The translations under genes were made by a program, and so were the position numbers. A DNA stretch of 64,000 bases from AB-137-C09 sp964645625 (lineage in GTDB: Bacteria > Pseudomonadota > Zetaproteobacteria > Mariprofundales > Mariprofundaceae): contig CAZYAI010000001.1 in NCBI GenBank assembly GCA_964645625.1, forward strand, positions 1 to 64,000. The letters are read 5' to 3'. The notes beneath the pieces were generated by a model, which saw only the letters and a list, made by a program, of their open reading frames with translations, did not search any database and was not told where the DNA came from. Of the stretch, positions 52,141 to 59,251 are shown piece after piece. Every line of letters starts with the position of its first letter. Within the stretch, counting starts at the first letter, position 1.

Positions 52141-52782
52141 CTAATGCTTAACAGCGACTGCAAAGCAGTATTGTACCCATGTTTTATCGCCATGCTGTTT
52201 GAGTAAACGCACGGTTGCCAAGGTGAAGAGTGGTTCGCACAGCACCAAGGCAAGGTAGGATGAGGCGAATGTTGCCCATGCCAATACAGGTACTTGCACG
52301 TTGCTGATAGCCAGCCAAAAGCCCACCATCAGTGCTACGCCAGCGTAATACGCTGCATCTAGGCGAACAATTTCTTGCCAGCGTAAATCAGTGGCTTGGT
52401 TAAGCATGTGCTTACCAATGGTCATGTGGGCTGCAATTAACGGTACGATGAGGGATAGGGAATTGACCGCCAAGTGTGGCAGGTCGTGTGCATCAAACAG
52501 CACACCTTGCAGTAATAGACCGAAAGCAAAACCAAACAGCGTGGGAATAAACCCCAGGGTTAGGTACATGGCGATTGCACCGACAAAGTGCAATTCACTT
52601 GATCCTACTTGCAGATGGAAGCTCTGCATGAAAATGCTAAAAAAGATTGCCGCCACAAGCGTGCGTACAATATTGGCTGGCTGCTTGATGTGTGCTTTGG
52701 CGTAATACGCCAGTACGCCAACGGCTGCGGCATTGGCAGCCATGACTTTCATAGGGGCAATTAACCCTGGTTCGATATGCAT
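52141..52782 (-). CDS. cbiM: Energy-coupling-factor cobalt transporter component, CbiM-like
   Basis: 213 residues with five to six membrane helices. The N-terminal MHIEPGLI matches the MH-start of CbiM/NikM, whose His2 coordinates Co2+ or Ni2+; SFHLQVGSSELHFVGAIA holds the second metal-binding His region. AGGAG precedes the start. It follows cobO by 9 bases in a cobalamin-riboswitch-controlled operon, which favours cobalt over nickel. The ATPase and CbiQ partners are not in the window. Confidence 0.82.
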   Translation of the reverse strand: MHIEPGLIAPMKVMAANAAAVGVLAYYAKAHIKQPANIVRTLVAAIFFSIFMQSFHLQVGSSELHFVGAIAMYLTLGFIPTLFGFAFGLLLQGVLFDAHDLPHLAVNSLSLIVPLIAAHMTIGKHMLNQATDLRWQEIVRLDAAYYAGVALMVGFWLAISNVQVPVLAWATFASSYLALVLCEPLFTLATVRLLKQHGDKTWVQYCFAVAVKH

Positions 52783-52791
52783 ATCATACTC

Positions 52792-53337
52792 CTAAAATTC
52801 AATGCCCTGTTGGGCTTTGATACCTTGTTCCTTGTACGCATGTTTAACCATGCGCATCTCGGTGACGGTATCAGCCACCGCGATCACTTCCGCCGCAGCA
52901 TTGCGTCCAGTGAGTACCAGATGCATCCACGAAGGTTTTTCCTGACGGATAAAGTCGGCGATTTCAGCACCTGAAATCCAGCCATACCCCGTACAATAAT
53001 TGATCTCATCAAACACAATGAGGTCATATTCATGCGAGCGTACTTTAGCTTGGCACAGTTCCCAAATAGCGCGACTGGTTTTGATGTCCTGTTCGGGGTT
53101 CTTGGTGTCCCATGTAAAGCCATCGCCTAAGGCGTGCCACTCAATGTTATCAAACTGTGCCGCCGCTTTTTGTTCGCCCGTTTTCCATTGCCCTTTGATG
53201 AACTGAATCACGCATACACGCATACCCCACGCAGCGGCACGGAACACCATGCCAAAAGCGGATGAGGACTTCCCTTTGCCATCGCCTGTATGCACCAAGG
53301 TGACACCTTGACGGTGTTCTCTACGTTTTATCGCCAT
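52792..53337 (-). CDS. cobO: Cob(I)yrinic acid a,c-diamide adenosyltransferase CobO/BtuR
   Basis: 181 residues. Walker-like VHTGDGKGKSSSAFGMVFRA binds ATP, followed by VCVIQFIKGQWKTGEQ, VRSHEYDLIVFDEINYCTGY and HLVLTGRNA, all diagnostic. The enzyme adds the 5'-deoxyadenosyl ligand to cobalt in corrinoids. The usual longer N-terminal extension is short here. Lies 4 bases after cobB. Confidence 0.95.
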   Translation of the reverse strand: MAIKRREHRQGVTLVHTGDGKGKSSSAFGMVFRAAAWGMRVCVIQFIKGQWKTGEQKAAAQFDNIEWHALGDGFTWDTKNPEQDIKTSRAIWELCQAKVRSHEYDLIVFDEINYCTGYGWISGAEIADFIRQEKPSWMHLVLTGRNAAAEVIAVADTVTEMRMVKHAYKEQGIKAQQGIEF

Positions 53338-53341
53338 CTGT

Positions 53342-54649
53342 TTATTCCTCGCTTAGTTGTAGCCATGCAGTGATGACTTCAGGAGCTGATGGAAAGTACC
53401 AATGAATATAGGAAGCACGCACGTTTTTATCATGCACGCCGCTATCGCCTCGGGTGACGTTAAATGCTGCGGTTGTTGCTTCATTGCCATGCCATTCACG
53501 TCGTGAGTGGTGAAATTCATGCCCACGTATGCCGCTTGCCTCTTCGCGGTAACCAAGTCCTGCTAATTTTTTTTGCATGATGCAATCGTATGGCAACACG
53601 TTTGCCATTGGCGCGGCAGCACCATCACAGTCATACAAATGCTCGCCCAATACCATCATGCCACCACATTCTGCCAGCACAGGCATGCCTGCGCCAATAA
53701 CGCTCCGTAACGATGCCCATGTGCTTGACCGCGCCAGCGCATCGCTATGCAATTCTGGGTAGCCACCAGGTAGCCACAATGCGTCGGCAGATGCTGGTAC
53801 AGGGTCACCTGCCAGCGGTGAAAAATAGACGATACTCAGCCCTTGCGCTTGCAACCATTCAATGTTGGCGGTGTAGATGAAGCAAAAGGCAGCATCACGA
53901 GCAATAGCAATGGTTTTTGTGCTGTGGCGGGAGGTTCTTAGTGGCGGTTGTTCATTGTTATGCGGGGGGGATTGGCAAAATAACGCAGGGGATTCGATGT
54001 GCAACGATGTGCTAAAATCAGGCAATGCTTGTTCATGTGGCTGGCACAAACCCAAGTGGCGTTCGGTGATGTTGGGGGCGTTTTTTTCCATCCACGCCAA
54101 TAATGGTGGCAGTTGCTGTTGCTGAAGAAGATCGCGTAATAGGCTGGCATGGTGAGCACTGCCAACGTGATTGGCAATAATGCCAGCAATGTTGACACCC
54201 ATGTTTGCCGCATGGCGCGTAAAACCATCGACCAGTGGCACGATGGAACCACTCATGCCTTTTGCTGAAACCACCAAATAGACATCTTGTTGCAATACAG
54301 CAGCAAGGTGCGCGGTGGAACCTGCACCACCGACACCGCTGGCTCCATCGAATAAGCCCATGACACCTTCAATAATCGTGATGTCGCTGTCATGCTGCTG
54401 TTGCATCAACAGATCACGGCATGCTTGTTCACCCATCATGCGGGTATCAAGGTTGTACGATGGACGGTGGCACACGGCTTGATGCCAAAAGGGGTCGAGG
54501 AAGTCTGGGCCTGCTTTGAACGGCGCGCAACGCAAACCTTGGCGACACGCAGCCTGCATCAAAGCGAGGGCGATCGTCGTTTTACCGCAACCTGATTGTG
54601 TGCCAGCAATAAGCAAAGTGCATCCTATTTGGCAACAGAGGAAGGGCAT
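53342..54649 (-). CDS. cobB: Cobyrinate a,c-diamide synthase CobB/CbiA
   Basis: About 435 residues from ATG 54649; in-frame ATGs at 54667 and 54679 are alternatives and none has a clear ribosome site. N-terminal ATP-binding LLIAGTQSGCGKTTIALALM, FKAGPDFLDPFWH, EGVMGLFDGASG; C-terminal glutaminase-like GATase domain with ALWLPGGYPELHSDAL and AECGGMMVLGEHL containing the active-site Cys, then VRASYIHWYFPS. It amidates the a and c side chains of cobyrinate. First gene after the cobalamin riboswitch. Confidence 0.94.
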   Translation of the reverse strand: MPFLCCQIGCTLLIAGTQSGCGKTTIALALMQAACRQGLRCAPFKAGPDFLDPFWHQAVCHRPSYNLDTRMMGEQACRDLLMQQQHDSDITIIEGVMGLFDGASGVGGAGSTAHLAAVLQQDVYLVVSAKGMSGSIVPLVDGFTRHAANMGVNIAGIIANHVGSAHHASLLRDLLQQQQLPPLLAWMEKNAPNITERHLGLCQPHEQALPDFSTSLHIESPALFCQSPPHNNEQPPLRTSRHSTKTIAIARDAAFCFIYTANIEWLQAQGLSIVYFSPLAGDPVPASADALWLPGGYPELHSDALARSSTWASLRSVIGAGMPVLAECGGMMVLGEHLYDCDGAAAPMANVLPYDCIMQKKLAGLGYREEASGIRGHEFHHSRREWHGNEATTAAFNVTRGDSGVHDKNVRASYIHWYFPSAPEVITAWLQLSEE

Positions 54650-54659
54650 GACGTAACAA

Positions 54660-54684
54660 ATGCCCATGCTAGCTGGCATGGCAT
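54660..54684 (-). promoter_or_regulatory. Hairpin at the cobB start: probable riboswitch expression platform
   Basis: ATGCCATGCC / GCATGGGCAT arms flank AGCTA on the minus strand, ending 10 bases before ATG 54649. It could block or free the ribosome site according to the upstream cobalamin aptamer; no T-run, so translational rather than transcriptional control is favoured. Confidence 0.45.
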
Positions 54685-54729
54685 CAAAGACGACATCAAG
54701 CCCTCACCCCGGAGCTGTGTATTTATTGT

Positions 54730-54945
54730 ATTAGGCCGGTATCCTGGCTGGGTCTTCATACTTTGCTGCGACCTTCCCGTGTTACCAGTGGTCATGATGC
54801 AGCATCGTCGGACGTACAGTAGCGGGGGCTGCGCCAGATTGGTGACTGGACTTCCCGTTTAACGCTTACTCTTAAGGGGTGTGGCTTCATTGTGTGAATC
54901 ACACCCCTTAGAGCAAAGCGCACCTAATGCCTCGGCACACTAAGA
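54730..54945 (-). ncRNA. Cobalamin riboswitch
   Basis: Read on the minus strand: GGCATTAGGTGC at the 5' end pairs through ATTAGG with CCTAAT at the 3' end (P1). The core contains GGGAAGTCCAGTCACC, GGCGCAGCCCCCGCTACTGT (the conserved CCCGC-ACTGT block) and GCCAGGATACC, the B12-box 3' element. A strong peripheral hairpin TAAGGGGTGTG / CACACCCCTTA is inserted in the 5' part. It precedes cobB-cobO-cbiM and should shut them off when adenosylcobalamin is plentiful. Confidence 0.93.
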
Positions 54946-54965
54946 AGCTGGCTTGGAATAGCAAC

Positions 54966-55130
54966 TAAGTAGGTACACAAAATTATTTTAACATTTCTAA
55001 CTTGCCCATTCACGCGATCTTCTGCGTTACAAAAACGTTATATAGCGGAGCTATACGTCCGTTTTTGTGCCTTGAATATCGCGAAATGTTCGGCGTGATA
55101 AATATTAAAATAATCCCGCGCACCTACTTA
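54966..55130. mobile_element. MITE family 3: ~165-bp palindromic element
   Basis: Outer arms TAAGTAGGT / ACCTACTTA are perfect, and the next ~45 bases of each side remain about three-quarters complementary (for example ATTATTTTAACATTT against AATATTAAAATAAT). The centre holds a second hairpin around AACGTTATATAGCGGAGCTA. The right end overlaps the stop codon of the large sensor kinase (55130-55128). No coding capacity; only one copy in this window. Confidence 0.78.
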
Positions 55131-58100
55131 TCCCATTGCTGTCAGTAATCCAGATATAAGGTGCATTAAATCGGGGATGTTGACGGGTTTTTGAATGCAA
55201 ATGCCATGTTCAATGCTATCCATTGCTTGCTGTTGCGTGTCTTCACCGTGCCCAGTTTGCAAAATAATAGGCAGAGTTGGATCGACAGCGTGAATTTCTT
55301 TGGCAGCGACGATACCGCCCATATTGGGCATAACAATATCGCTAAGCACCAAATGAATGCGCGCTCTGTTTTGCAAATAACATTTGATGGCTTGCTCACC
55401 ATCGGATGCCTCCCAAACGGTGAAGCCATTGTGTTGTAATACATCGCGTAGCACTTGGCGTAAGGCTGCTTCATCGTCGACAATCAACACGCCTTTGCCA
55501 TCGCCTGCTATGCGAACAATATCTTTACTCACGGTGTCCACCACATCGTTGTTGGCTTGTAACGGTAGATAAAGACTAAAGTGACTGCCTTTGCCTGGTT
55601 CGCTCTGTACATCTACCAGCCCGCGATGCTGCATCATAGCATTTTGCACCATTGCCAGCCCCAGTCCTGTGCCAACACCTGCTTCCCTTGTGGTGAAAAA
55701 AGGATCAAAAATATGCGCCAGATGTTCAGCGTTAATGCCACAACCATTGTCGATACAATGAATGGAGCACCAACCCGTATCGCTTTTGTATTCAGGTTGC
55801 TGCTCCAACAACGCACTGGCTGGCGGTTGCTGATTCAACTCCAAAATAATATGCCCATGTTCATGCTGCGCTAAGGCATGGCGGGCATTGGTGATTAGGT
55901 TGAGTACGATTTGTTGTAATTGTGTGGCATCGCCATTGACCCAATAGCTATCGCCTTGTGGTACACGCAAATCAAGGGTGATGTTTTCAGGTAGGCTGGC
56001 AGCGACGAGCTTATAGGTTTCTTTAATGAACGCATTGAGCAATAACGGCTGCATATCGGCTTGGTCGTGGCGTGCAAAGCTGAGCATTTGGCGGATCATT
56101 TTTGCACCATTGTGGGTAGCATCTTCAATGCTGGTAATGCGCTCTAATAATTTGGCATCGTCGGGGCGCATCATCCGAATGAGGTAAAAATTGCCAATGA
56201 TACAGGCCAAAATATTGTTGAAATCATGTGCAATTCCGCCCACAATCATGCCTACGGCTTCCATGCGCTGGGCTTGCATCATGTTTTTTTGTAGTGATTC
56301 GTTCTTGCTAAGGTCTTCGTGAACCGCAACGTAATGGCTGATGTTCCCATCCTGATCGAATATCGGTGCAACGGACATCATAACAGGGAAGATTGTACCA
56401 TCCTTTTTGCGATCCAAAATGCGCCCAGACCATGGTTTACCGCTGCTGATGACATCCCAAAAATGGGCGTAAAATGCCTTGGATTGTTGTTTGCTGTTTA
56501 GTAAACGTGGGGTTTTCCCTATCGCTTCGCTGGCATGGTAGCCTGTGTGTTCGCTAAAGGCAGGGTTTACATACACAATCACCCCTGTTGCATCGGTAAT
56601 CATTACGCTTTCATGAATCGCTGTTACAGCTTGGTTAAGCAAGCGCATATGCCCTTCTTGCTGTAATTGCGCACGCATATCCCGAACGAATCCTGCAATG
56701 AGTATGCTGCCATCTTCTTGCGGTAAGGGTACGGCTGATACATCCACATCAAAGACGGAACCATCGTGGTGATGATGGCGTGTTTGGAAGTGAACAGCAC
56801 CTTGTTGTTTGATGTTCTCCATCATATGTTGCGCTTGGTTTGGCTCTAGCGCGGCTTCTATATCGTTGATGCACATCTGCAATAAACGTTCGCGATCAAA
56901 ACCGCTCATGGTACAGTATGCTGGGTTTACATCGATGATTCGCCCCTGTTCGTTATGGATGATGATGCCGTCCATCGAGGCGGTTAAAATCCGTTGATTG
57001 CGTTCGGCTACTATGCGGTAAGCCTCTTCGCGTGCTTTGCGTTCGCTGATGTCACGTGAAATTGCCCTTGCGGCAACCACTTCGCCAGCAAGGTTGTATT
57101 GAGGCGTCGCTGAAATTTCTACCCACACACGTTTGCCATCGCTGGTCAGCAACACTGTTTCATGCTGGGTGACTGCTTCGCCTGCTAGCACACGCGGGAG
57201 CACGTGACGGCAATGGTCTTGGAAATCAGGGGCAATAAAGTCGAGCACACAACGCCCTACCATCGCTTCCCGATTGTACGCTAAGGTACTTAACTCAGCT
57301 TGGTTGACATCGGTAATGAAGCCTTGTGCATCGGTGATATGAATCATGTCTTGGGCATCATCAAACAAACTGCGGTAGCGCGCCTCGCTGCTCATTAACG
57401 CCGCTTGCTTGTGTCGCCGTGCGCTGATGTCTTGCCATGAACCAACCAACTCCCAAGGCTGTCCAACTTCGTTGCGGTACAAACGGGCATGGTCATGCAC
57501 CCAAATATAATGCCCATCATGGTGTCGTATGCGGTATTCTTGGTCGGATAAATCCGATGCCTGTAAGCTTTGTGCTATTGCTTCTAATACCGCTTCGCGA
57601 TCATCGGGGTGGATATGAGCTTGCCACCAGTCAATTTGATAGGCCTCATGGTGGTGATAGCCTAACATGGAGCTGGCGGCGGCGTTGACGTAGGTTAATA
57701 CGAATTGTTCATCTGCTGGCTGCCATTGGCAACGGTAAAGAACAGCGGGCGAGGCATCGACAATGCGTTCCAGTTCGGATTTTTCTTTTAGCAATAATTG
57801 ATGTTCCACAAGGGATTCTTCAAGGGCTTCTTGCTCCATGCGGAAGTGGCGGATGGTTTGCCCTTCTAGGCCGTGAATAACGTCAAATTGGGTAACAATC
57901 CCCAGTGGTTGCTCAGCATCATCGACGATTACCAAGCGGCGAATGCCACGTCCGCGCATGATTGTGGCTGCATCCAATAATGATGATTGATAATGCAGCG
58001 TTAGCAGTGGTGCAGTCATGACATCTTGTACACTAAGGTGTTGCATATCAGCACCTTGCGCCAACAAACGAGCAGCATCACGTTCGGTGAAAATGCCGAT

Positions 58101-58622
58101 TGCTTGACCTTCCATCATGACCACAACAGAAGAAATATGCAATGTTGCCATTTGCTCTAATGCTTGGCGTAAAGCGGTATCGGGTTTTACCGTGACTAAG
58201 TTGCGGTTCATGACCGTACTCACCTGCTTGGTGGTGAGGTAATCATCTAGTTCGGTGGCTTTGAGCAGATCGGTTAGGCTTAATAAACCCTCTAATGTGC
58301 CATCGGGGTGGGTAATGACCAAGTGACGTACTTGGTTCTCCAACAAGTACTCAAAGGCAGCATAAATACTTTGCTGTGTTGCGATACTTACCACAGGGGG
58401 AGATAAGTAGTCTCGCGCTGTAAGGTGATCCAGTTTGCTGCCTAAACGTGCTGCCAGTACTAAATTGGATTCGGTTAAAATACCTACGGGTTTATTATCT
58501 TCTGTTGCAACCAAGCAACTGATTTTTCGTTCTGTCATTATGCGCACAGCATCGACCAATAAGGTCTCAGGACTAATCGTCAATACGCAGCGGGTTAATA
58601 CATCATTAATGGTTAATGCCAT
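55128..58622 (-). CDS. Large hybrid sensor histidine kinase: 4 CBS, 4 PAS, HK, REC
   Basis: 1164 residues, no membrane segment. Residues ~1-255 hold four CBS motifs in two pairs (ISCLVATEDNKPVGILTESN, HLVITHPDGTLEGLLSLTDL, VVVMMEGQAIGIFTERDAAR, LVIVDDAEQPLGIVTQFDVI), likely sensing adenine nucleotides or a similar ligand. Four PAS domains follow (~290-405, 410-530, 540-655, 660-785), e.g. TDATGVIVYVNPAFSEHTGY. The kinase has VGGIAHDFNNILACIIGNFY with the phospho-His, then NLITNARHAL, DNGCGI and FDPFFTTREAGVGTGLGLAM. The C-terminal receiver has LIVDDEA, VLSDIVMPNMGG and QKPVN. The stop codon comes from the end of a MITE, so the C-terminus may be altered. AGAGAGGTGAG precedes ATG 58622. Confidence 0.92.
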   Translation of the reverse strand: MALTINDVLTRCVLTISPETLLVDAVRIMTERKISCLVATEDNKPVGILTESNLVLAARLGSKLDHLTARDYLSPPVVSIATQQSIYAAFEYLLENQVRHLVITHPDGTLEGLLSLTDLLKATELDDYLTTKQVSTVMNRNLVTVKPDTALRQALEQMATLHISSVVVMMEGQAIGIFTERDAARLLAQGADMQHLSVQDVMTAPLLTLHYQSSLLDAATIMRGRGIRRLVIVDDAEQPLGIVTQFDVIHGLEGQTIRHFRMEQEALEESLVEHQLLLKEKSELERIVDASPAVLYRCQWQPADEQFVLTYVNAAASSMLGYHHHEAYQIDWWQAHIHPDDREAVLEAIAQSLQASDLSDQEYRIRHHDGHYIWVHDHARLYRNEVGQPWELVGSWQDISARRHKQAALMSSEARYRSLFDDAQDMIHITDAQGFITDVNQAELSTLAYNREAMVGRCVLDFIAPDFQDHCRHVLPRVLAGEAVTQHETVLLTSDGKRVWVEISATPQYNLAGEVVAARAISRDISERKAREEAYRIVAERNQRILTASMDGIIIHNEQGRIIDVNPAYCTMSGFDRERLLQMCINDIEAALEPNQAQHMMENIKQQGAVHFQTRHHHHDGSVFDVDVSAVPLPQEDGSILIAGFVRDMRAQLQQEGHMRLLNQAVTAIHESVMITDATGVIVYVNPAFSEHTGYHASEAIGKTPRLLNSKQQSKAFYAHFWDVISSGKPWSGRILDRKKDGTIFPVMMSVAPIFDQDGNISHYVAVHEDLSKNESLQKNMMQAQRMEAVGMIVGGIAHDFNNILACIIGNFYLIRMMRPDDAKLLERITSIEDATHNGAKMIRQMLSFARHDQADMQPLLLNAFIKETYKLVAASLPENITLDLRVPQGDSYWVNGDATQLQQIVLNLITNARHALAQHEHGHIILELNQQPPASALLEQQPEYKSDTGWCSIHCIDNGCGINAEHLAHIFDPFFTTREAGVGTGLGLAMVQNAMMQHRGLVDVQSEPGKGSHFSLYLPLQANNDVVDTVSKDIVRIAGDGKGVLIVDDEAALRQVLRDVLQHNGFTVWEASDGEQAIKCYLQNRARIHLVLSDIVMPNMGGIVAAKEIHAVDPTLPIILQTGHGEDTQQQAMDSIEHGICIQKPVNIPDLMHLISGLLTAMG

Positions 58623-58732
58623 TTCTCACCTCTCTCACACAAGGACATCTTATAAGTGTGATGCAAGTTTGCAATATCATGTGGGGCATAAGTGAATGAT
58701 GGTTGTTTGATGAGAAGAGTTTGTTTTTGGTG

Positions 58733-58760
58733 TTGCAGTTGTATAAAAACACGCTATAGT
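58733..58760 (+). promoter_or_regulatory. Sigma-70 promoter of rpmB
   Basis: TTGCAG and TATAGT separated by 16 bases, 82 bases before the rpmB start codon. GC-rich GCGCCGCC follows the -10, resembling the discriminator of stringently controlled ribosomal promoters. Confidence 0.75.
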
Positions 58761-58842
58761 GCGCCGCCTTTTTGAGCGCGTAGGAAAGTACCGCTGAAAT
58801 TCGGTTTTAACCACGTTGTTTTTTATTTTGGAGGTTTCACCC

Positions 58843-59034
58843 ATGGCCAAGCGATGCGATATTTGCGGTAAAGGTCCTATGAGCGGCAATAATGTCAGCC
58901 ACGCACACAACACGACTCGCCGTCGCTTTCTGCCGAACTTACAGAAAGTTCGCGCCAAAGTCGGGGGGTCAGTAACCCAAGTAAAAGTGTGCACCAGTTG
59001 CTTGCGTTCCAACAAGGTTGAAAAAGTAGCCTAA
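58843..59034 (+). CDS. rpmB: 50S ribosomal protein L28 (bL28)
   Basis: 63 residues from ATG 58843, with TTGGAGG upstream; an in-frame upstream start is not credible. MAKRCDICGKGPMSGNNVSH and NTTRRRFLPNLQKVRAKVGG are the family signature; the CxxC and later CTSC cysteines make this the zinc-binding (C+) version. It is shorter than E. coli L28 (78 residues). rpmG, which often follows rpmB, is not present; a terminator comes instead. Confidence 0.96.
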   Translation: MAKRCDICGKGPMSGNNVSHAHNTTRRRFLPNLQKVRAKVGGSVTQVKVCTSCLRSNKVEKVA

Positions 59035-59121
59035 GATTTTGTTTGAGAATGAAGTTTCCGCAATAGCTTTTTTCGTTCTCATCTTCTAGTTAACGCACAG
59101 TCTATTAAGGACAAAGTATTC

Positions 59122-59147
59122 AAAGACCCCGCATGGGGTCTTTTTTT
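59122..59147 (+). terminator. Rho-independent terminator after rpmB
   Basis: AAAGACCCC-gcat-GGGGTCTTT stem followed by a run of seven T. Confidence 0.93.
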
Positions 59148-59251
59148 ATGCCCTGAATTCAGCTTACATGTTCCATTAACAAGTATGGCTTTATGAGGTA
59201 CACTAGCAACGATATGCTATCGCACTGGGTGGCCAAGTTAGGAGAATGCTG

